A stretch of 15,773 nucleotides of DNA from contig JAGQQP010000033.1 of assembly GCA_020426085.1 (NCBI GenBank), positions 1 through 15,773 of the forward strand. Reading direction: 5' to 3'. Under the pieces are notes generated by a model. The model was not told the origin of the DNA and did not search any database. It saw nothing but the letters and a program-made list of their open reading frames with translations. A program made the translations under genes and the position numbers. This document shows, piece by piece, positions 6,133 through 14,093 of the stretch. The DNA comes from Planctomycetaceae bacterium (GTDB taxonomy: Bacteria > Planctomycetota > Planctomycetia > Planctomycetales > Planctomycetaceae). Numbering within the stretch: position 1 is the first letter of the stretch; every line of letters starts with the position of its first letter.

Positions 6133-9042
6133 ATGCCACATATATTGAATAAGCTGTTTCAGAGTCACCTCTGCCTGCTGGTCTTTTTCTTGACGGGACT
6201 GTTCAGCGAGCCTGTACTGCGCGCAGAAACCTATCATGAAAATTTCGATGATACCTCTCGCGTCAGCTGGGAAGTGCGCATTGACCCTAACCAGGCTCAG
6301 AAAAAGTGGCATGTCCGTAATACTACGGTGATGCACTCCGGTGCTGCCTGTGAGCATCTGCAGGTGGCGACAGGAAACCTGGGATCACTGATTGAACTGT
6401 CTCACCCACTCCCTTCCAGTCGAATTATCAACGAGCTGACTGTGTCTTTGTGGCTGAAATCCAACCGACGCGGGACGCGCGTGGGCCTGGAAGCGGTGCT
6501 GCCCCATCAGATTGATCCGGAAACTGGTGCAGTCGCCCGCATTTACCTTATTGGGGATACGTATTCGGATGAAGGCAACTGGCAGCAGTTGAAGTGCACG
6601 ACCACCGAAGCGCTGGTGAATCAGTCACTGGGATTGTTACGCGGACGCAGTAAGCTCCGTCAACTGGATACCCGTGAGATGTATGTGGAACGGGTTCTGG
6701 TTGTGACGCGTTCTTCCTCAGATCAGGTCGAATTCCTGCTGGATGATCTGAAACTGACCCCGATTGTCCGCCCCAACGATTCGATCATGCAGACGGCTGC
6801 GGCGCTGAGTAAACAGAATGCCAAGCCGATCGTGGAATTTCTGCTGGACCGGGTTCAACTGGAGGGAAGACCATTCTTTCCACGTATGTCACAGTATCAT
6901 GGCGAAAACCTGGAATCACTCAAACAGGCAGGTCTGAATATTATTGAGGCCCCCCAGTTTGATGATTACCGGTTTCTCTCAGAACTGCGCAACCAGGGAT
7001 TATGGGCCATGGCAACGCCACCGCGTCCCCAGGCTCAGGATGGTACGTTTCTTGCCTCGCGCGATGCGACACTGATCCCCTTTGATGAGCAGACAGCGCC
7101 GATTGTTTTCTGGTATCTGGGAACACAAATCCCCGGCAGTAAGTGGAATGAAATCCGCAGTCGCGTCGGTCAGATTCAAAGTGCCGACCAGCAATTCAAA
7201 CGACCAATCATGGCAGATGTCCTTGGGAAAGAACGGCAGATTGCCCGGGAAGTTTCGATGATTGGTTCCAGCCCGCGTATCCTGAACAGCGATATCAGCC
7301 TGCTGGAATACCGCAATACACTGATTGAAAAAACACGTTTTGCCCCGGGACGATTTCTCTGGACCTGGATCCAGACGGAACCGACGTTTGCCAATGCACG
7401 CTGGCGTGATTCTTCTAATAAACTTCCAATTGTCATTGAACCTGAGCAGATCCGACTACAGGTCTACGCCACCCTCTCTTCCGGTTGTCGTGCGGTCGGT
7501 TACTGGACCACGAACCGACTGGACGACACGAGTGCTCCCGGTGCACTGGAACGCAAACTGGTGATCGAACAATTGAATCGGGAGATTGATCTAATCGAGC
7601 CGTGGCTGGCAACTGGTTCAGTGATTTCTCATGTTCCGTTCAAGCTTAAACAAAAGTCGACTCCTCAGATCACTCAGTTAGGGGTTGATTTCAAGCAATC
7701 CAGTTCCAAGCGACTGCAAGTGAACGAACAGCTGTCTGAACGGGAAATGCAGCTCCAACGGGAAAAAGCTACGGCTGAAGAATTACAGGCAGCGGTCATT
7801 CATTCTGAATATGGTACATTGATTCTACCGGTCTGGTATCGCGACGGAGCCCAGTTTGTACCCGATCAGATGGCGGGTAATGACGCCACGATTGTCATCC
7901 CTGGTGGAAATGTATCCGCCTCGGTCTGGGAATTAAGTACGACCAGAATCAAGAATCTGGATCGGAAACGTGTGAACGGTGGCGTTGAAATCTCGCTTCC
8001 CAAATTCGATATGACGTCAATCATCATTATGACTTCCGATCAGGGACTGATTGAGAAACTGCGAAAAAAAGTGGCACTGATCAGCCCGCACGCCGCAGAA
8101 ACCAGTCTGAAACTGAGCCGCGCCAAGCTGGATCGCTGTCAGAAAACAAATGCAGAACTGCTGGAACTGGGCGTGAGCCAGGTTGCACGTATGGATGGAC
8201 CAGCCATTCTGGAGCGGGCCAGGGAACGGTTGAGCCAGGCAGAGTCGGCGTTTTCCGCACAGGATTTTCATAGTGCCCACAATGCGGCCCGCGACTGCAG
8301 ACAGATGTTGCGAATCTTACAGCGAATTCAATGGCGGGAAGCAACCAGGACTCTTTCCCTGTCCATGACGAGCCCTTATACCGTCGCTTACAGTACCCTG
8401 CCCGATCACTGGAGAATGATTGAACAGATTGGCCGCAGTGCAAAACGCATTGATCCCAATATGCTGCGATCGGGCGATTGTGAAGATATCGACACGATGG
8501 TCGGCGAAGGCTGGACACACGTGCAAAATGCGATTGAAGGAACTCAGGCGATTGCCGAATTGTATCCTCGTGACAAACGATCGGGCGATTTCAGCTTGAG
8601 ATTGCTGGCAGCCCCACTGAACCGTAATGAAGTTCCACAAAATATCGAAGGTCCGCTGGTTCAGCTCACAACTCCTCCCCTGGCGGTTCGCAGTGGGCAG
8701 ATTGTACATGTCACAGGCTGGGCCAAAGTATCAACCTCAATCACAGGCAACCCACTGGGGGCAACACTGCAGGACAACATCATGGGACAGGGCGGCGCTT
8801 TACATTGGAATGAAAAGAGTGAGTGGCAGAAGATTGATCTGATCAGAGAAGTGCCACAAAGTGAAAACTTCGTTCTGACACTGTCATTAAATGGACTGGG
8901 TGCGATTCTATTCGATGATTTACGGGTAATGACCTATACTCCTGAGCCCCGAATCTACCAACAGACTCAGGGGTTGGAAGCGCTGCCTGCAAAAGTAACC
9001 GGCTCGTCAGGAGTCGAATTACTGAACAAGGTTCCGAAATAA
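6133..9042 (+). CDS. Large secreted protein with glycoside-hydrolase-like barrel and jelly-roll-like ends
   Basis: Not recognised as a named family. The 969 residues begin with a signal peptide: basic start, hydrophobic CLLVFFLTGLF, probable cleavage after VLRA (about residue 33). Residues 35-215 look like a beta-sandwich, carbohydrate-binding-like domain (FDD near the start, LDDLKLTP at the end). Residues 228-500 resemble a (beta/alpha)8 barrel: EGRPFFPRMSQYH, then LKQAGLNIIEAP, IVFWYLGTQIPG (324-335), RFLWTWIQTEPT (407-418) and GCRAVGYWTT (451-460). At the position where related barrels usually read LGDE or LGNE with the catalytic acid, this has Leu-Gly-Thr-Gln (329-332), so it may be inactive. 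Residues 640-736 are helical, and about 770-940 form another sandwich-like domain ending in LFDDLRVMTY. Likely periplasmic or exported; transcribed alone. A promoter was not found. Confidence 0.8.
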   Translation: MPHILNKLFQSHLCLLVFFLTGLFSEPVLRAETYHENFDDTSRVSWEVRIDPNQAQKKWHVRNTTVMHSGAACEHLQVATGNLGSLIELSHPLPSSRIINELTVSLWLKSNRRGTRVGLEAVLPHQIDPETGAVARIYLIGDTYSDEGNWQQLKCTTTEALVNQSLGLLRGRSKLRQLDTREMYVERVLVVTRSSSDQVEFLLDDLKLTPIVRPNDSIMQTAAALSKQNAKPIVEFLLDRVQLEGRPFFPRMSQYHGENLESLKQAGLNIIEAPQFDDYRFLSELRNQGLWAMATPPRPQAQDGTFLASRDATLIPFDEQTAPIVFWYLGTQIPGSKWNEIRSRVGQIQSADQQFKRPIMADVLGKERQIAREVSMIGSSPRILNSDISLLEYRNTLIEKTRFAPGRFLWTWIQTEPTFANARWRDSSNKLPIVIEPEQIRLQVYATLSSGCRAVGYWTTNRLDDTSAPGALERKLVIEQLNREIDLIEPWLATGSVISHVPFKLKQKSTPQITQLGVDFKQSSSKRLQVNEQLSEREMQLQREKATAEELQAAVIHSEYGTLILPVWYRDGAQFVPDQMAGNDATIVIPGGNVSASVWELSTTRIKNLDRKRVNGGVEISLPKFDMTSIIIMTSDQGLIEKLRKKVALISPHAAETSLKLSRAKLDRCQKTNAELLELGVSQVARMDGPAILERARERLSQAESAFSAQDFHSAHNAARDCRQMLRILQRIQWREATRTLSLSMTSPYTVAYSTLPDHWRMIEQIGRSAKRIDPNMLRSGDCEDIDTMVGEGWTHVQNAIEGTQAIAELYPRDKRSGDFSLRLLAAPLNRNEVPQNIEGPLVQLTTPPLAVRSGQIVHVTGWAKVSTSITGNPLGATLQDNIMGQGGALHWNEKSEWQKIDLIREVPQSENFVLTLSLNGLGAILFDDLRVMTYTPEPRIYQQTQGLEALPAKVTGSSGVELLNKVPK

Positions 9043-9329
9043 AGTCTGGAATCGTGACGGAAAACGGGTGTCTCCGAATCCTGTAAACGCGTTCCCCGCT
9101 CTCTCGGTTTTCTTACAATTCCCCGGTCAAAACAGGCATTTTATGACAGCACCGGCGAAAACCTCTGTAAAGCTTCGGTTCACGGTTTCCCCCGACACTT
9201 GAATGACCGGGCAGAACTTGATAATAAACAGTATAAACAGAGTGAAAATCTGGCTCGGGGTTTTATGCTCTGTCAAACAGTTTTCAGACCGCATCTAACT
9301 TTAATCCACAATCGATATGGTGTTGTCAA

Positions 9330-9347
9330 TCAGAACTGATGTTCTGA
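9330..9347. repeat. Perfect 7-bp inverted repeat in the aldolase upstream region
   Basis: TCAGAAC and GTTCTGA flank a TGAT spacer. It could be a hairpin in a leader RNA or a dyad operator about 230 bp upstream of the aldolase ATG. No T-run follows. Confidence 0.45.
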
Positions 9348-9416
9348 GAACGATAACGACTGGCTGGATTAAAGATTGAATCTGCGGAAACTCAGAGGCC
9401 ATTCTCTCGATCGTCT

Positions 9417-9442
9417 TTTCCAGTTCCCTGCTGTTTCCAGTT
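9417..9442. repeat. 9-bp direct repeat, 17-bp period
   Basis: TTTCCAGTT occurs at 9417-9425 and again at 9434-9442. The copies are 17 bp apart start to start, about 130-160 bp before the aldolase gene. Paired sites at this distance could bind a regulator, but chance cannot be excluded. Confidence 0.4.
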
Positions 9443-9563
9443 TGTGATGAACATTGTCTCGTCAATTTATCCGGAAGCGAAGCAGGTTCAGATCAGATAT
9501 CGTCGTGTCGGATCGGCTTAAAGATCATACAGAACCAAACTTTTTATCACTTTTAAATTGAAC

Positions 9564-9567
9564 AGGA
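9564..9567 (+). promoter_or_regulatory. Ribosome binding site of the aldolase gene
   Basis: AGGA followed by an A-run, 7 nt before the ATG at 9575. A clear Shine-Dalgarno is unusual among the genes of this window and fits a highly expressed glycolytic enzyme. Confidence 0.7.
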
Positions 9568-9574
9568 AAAACCA

Positions 9575-10606
9575 ATGCCGATTGCAACCCCAGCTCAATA
9601 CGCAGCGATGCTGGATGCCGCTCAAGAAGGTAACTATGCCTACCCCGCGATGAATGTCACTTCGCTGACCACAATCAACGGAGCTTTGAAAGCATTTGCA
9701 GATAAGAAGTCCGACGGAATCATTCAGGTTTCAACCGGTGGTGGTGAATTTGCTTCCGGTCTGGATCAGAAAAACGCCGTTCTGGGGGCGATCATTTTAG
9801 CAGAAGCCACTCACCGACTGGCAGAAAAATATGATGTACTGATTGCTCTGCACACAGACCACTGCCAGCCCGGTAAAGTTGATTCCTTCCTGAAACCACT
9901 GATCGCAGAAACCGCTCGTCGTCGCGAAGCCGGTCTGCCGAACCTGTTCCAGTCTCACATGCTGGATGCTTCAGAACTGCCTCTCAAAGAAAACCTGGAA
10001 TTATCAGTTGAGCTACTCAAGTTGTGTGCGGCCAACGAAATCATTCTGGAAGTAGAAGCCGGTGTGGTCGGCGGTGAAGAAGATGGCGTGGATAACTCCG
10101 ATCAGCCAGCCGACAAGCTGTATACTTCACCAGAAGACATGGTCGCTGTTTACGAAGCCCTCAATGGACTGGGACGCTACATGTTCGCCGCCACCTTCGG
10201 CAACGTGCATGGCAGCTACAAACCAGGTGCCGTCAAACTGCGTCCGGAAATTCTGAAACTGGGTCAGGAAGCTGTTATCGCCAAGTACGGTAAAGAAGCA
10301 GAATTCGACCTGGTATTTCATGGTGGTTCCGGAACTCCCGAAGATCAGCTGCGGGAAACACTGGAATACGGCGTTGTGAAAATGAATATCGACACCGATA
10401 CTCAGTACGCCTTCACCCGTCCTGTTGTGGATCACATGATGAAGAACTACGACGGCGTATTAAAAATCGATGGCGAAGTCGGAGTCAAGAAAGTTTACGA
10501 CCCACGCAGCTATCTGAAAGCCGGTGAGAAGGGAGTCGCTCAGCGTATGGGTGAAGCCTGCGATGACCTGTTCTCCAGCGGAAAAACGATTTTCGGTAAA
10601 GTCTGA
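9575..10606 (+). CDS. fbaA: Class II fructose-bisphosphate aldolase (FbaA type)
   Basis: Zinc-dependent cytoplasmic enzyme that reversibly cleaves fructose-1,6-bisphosphate to glyceraldehyde-3-phosphate and dihydroxyacetone phosphate in glycolysis and gluconeogenesis. The 343 residues are close to the E. coli FbaA length (about 359). The active-site motif LHTDHC gives the catalytic Asp95 and zinc ligand His96. EVEAGVVGGEEDGVDN (159 onward) carries the conserved Glu. GNVHGSYKPG supplies His212 and FHGGSGTP supplies His249, the other two zinc-site histidines. KMNIDTDTQYAFTRP is the phosphate/substrate-binding stretch. The LHTDHC and GGEEDGVDN forms point to class IIA rather than the tagatose or Calvin-type relatives. 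It is preceded by a good ribosome site and a long untranslated region, and followed at once by a strong terminator, so it is probably a single-gene transcript. Codon usage looks like that of a highly expressed gene. Confidence 0.96.
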   Translation: MPIATPAQYAAMLDAAQEGNYAYPAMNVTSLTTINGALKAFADKKSDGIIQVSTGGGEFASGLDQKNAVLGAIILAEATHRLAEKYDVLIALHTDHCQPGKVDSFLKPLIAETARRREAGLPNLFQSHMLDASELPLKENLELSVELLKLCAANEIILEVEAGVVGGEEDGVDNSDQPADKLYTSPEDMVAVYEALNGLGRYMFAATFGNVHGSYKPGAVKLRPEILKLGQEAVIAKYGKEAEFDLVFHGGSGTPEDQLRETLEYGVVKMNIDTDTQYAFTRPVVDHMMKNYDGVLKIDGEVGVKKVYDPRSYLKAGEKGVAQRMGEACDDLFSSGKTIFGKV

Positions 10607-10641
10607 TTCACTGCTGTGATTCAGTCGAAAAACTGAGATTC

Positions 10642-10679
10642 AAGTGAGCTGTTTCTTTTCGAAGCAGCTCACTTTTTTT
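10642..10679 (+). terminator. Intrinsic terminator of the aldolase gene
   Basis: AAGTGAGCTG pairs perfectly with CAGCTCACTT. After one wobble pair the stem extends inward by three more pairs around a TTTTC loop. The stem's final TT runs into seven consecutive T residues at 10673-10679. It lies 36 bp after the aldolase stop. The reverse direction lacks a strong T-run, so it probably serves the aldolase gene mainly, though it may also help to end the convergent lipoprotein transcript. Confidence 0.93.
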
Positions 10680-10691
10680 ATGAGCTGCGTG

Positions 10692-11576
10692 CTATTCGCT
10701 GCGAACCACGTCCATCTTCGACATGTTGGACAGACGCACGACCAGAATTTTCTGAATGTCTGCTTTGGGACCTTCTCCACGGAAAAACAGGTGCCCTGCC
10801 GAGTTCTGCTTGACTCCATCGGTGGCAGTGATGATCGCCATCTCACCTACGTTCAGAGTCACTTCAAACTTCTGGTTATAGAAAGGGCTGGTATTCTGGC
10901 GATTTTCCAGCTGCCAGCCAATTGTCGTTGGTGTACGACGTAACTGCTGTGCTCCGTAATGCACTTCGGGAGTAAACTCCAGTTTCGCCCAGCCATCCTG
11001 TACTTTATGTGCTTTGACTCGCATCACGCAGCGGGCTTGTTCAAACTCTTTGATTTCCTCAGGCTCTTCATCGTCGCCTGTCAGCAGTTTCAGGCTGCAC
11101 TTGTCATAGAAGTCACTGGTTTGAATATCTGTAGGCACGCCCGACCTTAACATCAGACGTCTGCCGGACAGCAGTAGTGATTCATCTTCCCGGGAAAGAC
11201 CTCCCAGATGCGATTTTAAACCGAGGAGCGTCTGCAACGCCATGGGGGGAACCGAACTTACATGGCCGACTCGCAGACCATTCTGATTCAGATTTTCCTG
11301 GTCCAACAGTTCAATGGCTCCGATTTCATCCACTTCATTCCAGAGTGCCGATCCCAGCAGAGGGTCTGTAACGGGACGTTCAATAAATACAATTTCGACC
11401 TGCATGGCATCCTGAGATACCGGAATTGCAGGCAGTTTGTTGACCGTCTGTTTCTCTGCATACTTCTTCAAACCGAACACGGCACTCTCTTCCATTAATG
11501 CGCAGCCTGATATTTTGACGACCAGTAAAACCAGTGCCACAACCACCAAACAGGATCTGAAAGGGAGTAACTTCAT
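10692..11576 (-). CDS. Putative lipoprotein of unknown function
   Basis: Not recognised. The 294 residues start with Lys, then a long hydrophobic run (CLVVVALVLLVVK), then a lipobox-like ISGC with the lipidated residue at Cys25. A lipid-anchored extracytoplasmic protein is therefore likely. The remainder is soluble and probably beta-rich, with no further membrane segment. The middle holds LNQNGLRVGHVSSVPP, an acidic patch GDDEEPEEIKEFE, and later LEFTPEVHYG, TTIGWQLENRQ and FEVTLNVGEMAIITATDG. The closing pattern of short strands somewhat recalls secretin-associated or outer-membrane accessory proteins of the same lineage, but this is only an impression. It is convergent with the aldolase gene and divergent from ispF, with its own consensus-like promoter about 80 bp upstream. 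The ATG at 11576 is the natural start because it precedes the signal peptide. Confidence 0.82.
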   Translation of the reverse strand: MKLLPFRSCLVVVALVLLVVKISGCALMEESAVFGLKKYAEKQTVNKLPAIPVSQDAMQVEIVFIERPVTDPLLGSALWNEVDEIGAIELLDQENLNQNGLRVGHVSSVPPMALQTLLGLKSHLGGLSREDESLLLSGRRLMLRSGVPTDIQTSDFYDKCSLKLLTGDDEEPEEIKEFEQARCVMRVKAHKVQDGWAKLEFTPEVHYGAQQLRRTPTTIGWQLENRQNTSPFYNQKFEVTLNVGEMAIITATDGVKQNSAGHLFFRGEGPKADIQKILVVRLSNMSKMDVVRSE

Positions 11577-11656
11577 GAAAGGTTTGATTGAGAGAGGTAT
11601 CAGTTTGAGAGATCAATGCGCGACAGGATATCGCGATTTGAATTGAAGGGGCCGGG

Positions 11657-11685
11657 AGTCTAACGGGAATCAGATTTTATGTCAA
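11657..11685 (-). promoter_or_regulatory. Sigma70-type promoter of the lipoprotein gene
   Basis: On the minus strand, a perfect -35 TTGACA (11685-11680), exactly 17 nt of spacer, and -10 TAGACT (11662-11657). Predicted transcription starts near 11650, leaving a leader of about 75 nt that includes a CGCGA/TCGCG inverted repeat. The 335-bp gap 11577-11911 contains this promoter and the divergent ispF candidate, and no convincing gene. Confidence 0.65.
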
Positions 11686-11785
11686 TTTGAAAATCCCGAA
11701 ATGCCGCATCCTGCTGAACCGGCGGGGTTTGGACCATAATTACGCTACTCTCGATCAGGAAACAACTTGGGAACCGTGGCTCATA

Positions 11786-11814
11786 TTGCCTTGTTTGACT
11801 GCTCCAGCTATGAT
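11786..11814 (+). promoter_or_regulatory. Candidate sigma70-type promoter of the ispF-cysS-ruvC-ruvA series
   Basis: TTGCCT (4 of 6 to TTGACA), a 17-nt spacer, and TATGAT (5 of 6 to TATAAT). Transcription would begin near 11821, about 90 nt before the ispF ATG. It lies back to back with the lipoprotein promoter. Confidence 0.5.
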
Positions 11815-11911
11815 TTGCCTGCTTCAGTTGAACCCGACCCAAAACCGTATTCATAAGAACAGACATCGTCCTGATCTGAATGATTTCGACGACAGTAATT
11901 GATTTAAACTC

Positions 11912-12424
11912 ATGACATCTGCCTCTGAAACCCGGAAAAATCCAGAATTACGAATTGGCGCAGGCCAGGACTGTCATCGGCTGGAAGCAGGTTACCCGCT
12001 CATCCTGGGTGGAGTCAAAATTGAATTTGAACTGGGCCTGGTGGGGCACAGCGACGCGGATGTGTTGCTGCACGCGATCACCGATGCCCTTCTGGGAGCG
12101 GCCGGCCTGGGGGACATTGGAGAGATGTTTCCCAACACGGATGCCCGTTGGAAAGGTGCCGACTCCGGTGACCTGTTGAAAGCAGCATTCTCAGAAGTAC
12201 AACAGGCCGGCTGGCAAATTGTAAACCTGGATTGCACTATTTCGGCAGAACGTCCTAAACTAGCCAGCATTAAGCCTCAGATCAGGAAATCGGTCGCAGG
12301 GTTACTCGATCTGGACGAACAACAAGTCAACATCAAAGCCAAAACAGGAGAACGCGTTGGCCCCGTCGGTAGACAGGAAGCGATGACAGCAGATGCTATC
12401 GTGCTATTAACGCGAACTCAATGA
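11912..12424 (+). CDS. ispF: 2-C-methyl-D-erythritol 2,4-cyclodiphosphate synthase IspF
   Basis: This enzyme of the methylerythritol phosphate pathway cyclises CDP-methylerythritol 2-phosphate, releasing CMP, on the way to isopentenyl diphosphate. The 170 residues are near the usual length, with about 12 extra at the N-terminus. Metal ligands Asp20 and His22 are in GAGQDCHRL, and the third, His54, is in GHSDADVLLHAITDALLGA. The substrate-binding DIGEMFPNTD and the NLDCTISAERPKL strand follow. The C-terminal NIKAKTGERVGPVGRQEA is the family signature. No Shine-Dalgarno is visible before the ATG. cysS follows in the same direction after 81 bp; ispF and cysS are near neighbours in many bacteria. 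Its product feeds the polyprenyl chains needed by the quinone enzymes encoded at the left of the window. Confidence 0.96.
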   Translation: MTSASETRKNPELRIGAGQDCHRLEAGYPLILGGVKIEFELGLVGHSDADVLLHAITDALLGAAGLGDIGEMFPNTDARWKGADSGDLLKAAFSEVQQAGWQIVNLDCTISAERPKLASIKPQIRKSVAGLLDLDEQQVNIKAKTGERVGPVGRQEAMTADAIVLLTRTQ

Positions 12425-12505
12425 AATTCATTCTCAGACGGAATCTGCTTCATTTCAGGTTCCGCATTATTTTGATTACAGGAAGAAATTCAGGTATCTC
12501 ACACA

Positions 12506-14062
12506 ATGACACTCAGAATTTACAACACACTCAGTCGCAAAAAAGAAGATTTCCAGACGATCAAGCCAGGCAAGGTTGGCATCTACCTGTGTGGTCCTAC
12601 TGTATATAAGCATTCGCATATTGGTCACATGGTGGGTCCGGTCATTATTGATACGATCGCCCGCTATCTGACCTATAACAATTATGAAGTCAAATTCGTC
12701 AATAATATCACCGACATTGATGACAAGCTGATCAATAAAGCAGCCGAGCTGAATATCTCTGTAGAGAAGCTGGCTGCGGAAATGACACAGGATTATTTCG
12801 ATAACCTGAATACCATGGGCGTCGATACGATTACCGATTTCCCCAAAGCCACCGACTATATCGAAGCAATGCAGGAGATCATCCAATCGCTGATTGATAA
12901 AGATTACGCCTACCCGCTGGATGGTGATGTCTATTTCTCCGCTGCAGCAGACAGTAAATACGGCTGTCTCAGTGGTCGCAAAATCGAGGAAATGATTGCA
13001 GGGACGCGTGTCGAAGCCAATGATAAAAAGAAGAATCCGGCGGACTTCGCACTCTGGAAGAAATCACGTCCGGGTGAACCTGCCTGGGACAGTCCGTGGG
13101 GCCCCGGTCGACCTGGGTGGCATATTGAATGCTCCGCCATGAGTCGTAAACTGCTGGGTGATTCCTTTGATATTCACGGCGGTGGCCTCGATCTGATGTT
13201 CCCGCATCATGAAAACGAACGGGCTCAGTCAGAATGCTGCACGGGTAAAACCTACGTGCGTTACTGGGTGCATAACGGATTGATGCAGGCCAGCGACGCT
13301 CCTGGAAAAGTAGGCGGCCAGCATGACCGTCACGGTGATGTCGCCGTAGACCAGCAGGCCCAGGAAGCCGACAAACTCTCTGGTTCGAAAGGAGCTGCAT
13401 CCGTAAAAGAGTTGTTCGCCGTTCACCCGCCGGAAATCGTACGGTTGTTTCTGCTCTCCACGCATTATCGCAGCCCGATCGCCTTCAGCGATGACAATAT
13501 CCGTGAGACCGGAAAAGGTATCGAAGGCTTCTACCGCTTCTTTGAAACGTTTGAGCGTATCACAGGTGAAAGCTTCTACCAGCTTCCCACGGCAGAGAAG
13601 CGCGAGCAGTCGACAGGTCTGGAAGGAGATCCCGCAGAATACTTCCAGCAGCTTTCCGAATTGCGTCAGCGTTTCCTGGAAGCAATGGACGATGACTTTA
13701 ATACAGGTGGTGCGATTGGCATATTGTTTGAATTACGGTCGACTTTGAATGCCTTGATTCATTCGCAGAACCTGGAAGGTGCAGGCAAGCAGAACCAGGC
13801 AATGATTGATGCCCTGAAAACCGGTGCCAGCCAGCTCAAGGAACTTTCCAACCTGCTGGGTGTGTTCCGTAAAGCCCCTGCCAAAGATTCGGGTGCCGAT
13901 GACGGACTGGTCAATCAACTGATGGAACTGGTTCTGGAAATACGAAAAGATGCCCGAGCCAGCAAAAACTGGGACATCGCTGATAAAATCCGTGATGGCC
14001 TGGCTGCCTGCCAGATTACGGTAGAAGATCGTCCGGAAGGCAGTTTGTGGCGACGCGGCTAA
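12506..14062 (+). CDS. cysS: Cysteinyl-tRNA synthetase with inserted segment and atypical KMSKS loop
   Basis: Class I synthetase that charges tRNA-Cys. The 518 residues exceed the 461 of E. coli CysS. Zinc-site residues are in place: Cys29 in LCGPTVY, Cys209 in WHIECS, and His234 and Glu238 in FPHHENE. The HIGH motif is exact at 38-41. NNITDIDDK and DIHGGGLDLMFPHHENE are diagnostic. Between Trp254 and the second signature there are 36 residues instead of about 12, because of an inserted segment (about 262-286) rich in Gly, Asp, His and Gln. The signature itself reads KLSGSKG (290-296) rather than KMSKSLG. The surrounding frame is intact and the rest aligns well, so this is a real variant, not a frameshift. 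The C-terminal tRNA-binding helices appear complete, ending in a W-R-R-G tail. ruvC follows after 31 bp. Confidence 0.96.
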   Translation: MTLRIYNTLSRKKEDFQTIKPGKVGIYLCGPTVYKHSHIGHMVGPVIIDTIARYLTYNNYEVKFVNNITDIDDKLINKAAELNISVEKLAAEMTQDYFDNLNTMGVDTITDFPKATDYIEAMQEIIQSLIDKDYAYPLDGDVYFSAAADSKYGCLSGRKIEEMIAGTRVEANDKKKNPADFALWKKSRPGEPAWDSPWGPGRPGWHIECSAMSRKLLGDSFDIHGGGLDLMFPHHENERAQSECCTGKTYVRYWVHNGLMQASDAPGKVGGQHDRHGDVAVDQQAQEADKLSGSKGAASVKELFAVHPPEIVRLFLLSTHYRSPIAFSDDNIRETGKGIEGFYRFFETFERITGESFYQLPTAEKREQSTGLEGDPAEYFQQLSELRQRFLEAMDDDFNTGGAIGILFELRSTLNALIHSQNLEGAGKQNQAMIDALKTGASQLKELSNLLGVFRKAPAKDSGADDGLVNQLMELVLEIRKDARASKNWDIADKIRDGLAACQITVEDRPEGSLWRRG

Positions 14063-14093
14063 TCACGTTTTCTGCGATCAGATTGAATCAATC

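Larger units (their letters stand above)
9043..9574. other. Long non-coding gap before the aldolase gene
   Basis: About 530 bp without a plausible protein. It holds a possible hairpin with ACAGAG/CTCTGT arms (9237-9273), a perfect inverted repeat (9330-9347) and a 9-bp direct repeat (9417-9442). A weak promoter-like pair is TTGAAT at 9199-9204 with TAATAA 17 nt downstream, or GATAAT at 15 nt; if real it would give a leader of about 340 nt for the aldolase gene. No clear terminator follows the secreted-protein gene. Confidence 0.5.

Noticed and set aside
8081..8709. Minus-strand open frames of 130-145 codons within the secreted-protein gene
   Set aside because: They are shadows of the 969-codon gene, which has a signal peptide and a continuous domain order.
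9055..9115. A terminator after the secreted-protein gene (GAAAAC ... GTTTTC arms)
   Set aside because: The arms are short and far apart with no compact stem and no proper T-run, so it cannot be supported.
9301..9310. A further DnaA box at TTAATCCACA
   Set aside because: It differs from the TTATNCACA pattern by an extra base and has no partner nearby.
11687..11902. A 71-codon plus-strand frame before ispF
   Set aside because: It overlaps the divergent promoter region, contains the ispF promoter candidate and has no ribosome site or recognisable sequence.
13367..13393. A frameshift or sequencing error at the CysS signature loop
   Set aside because: The frame continues without stop codons and the flanking residues align with CysS on both sides, so a true variant is more likely.
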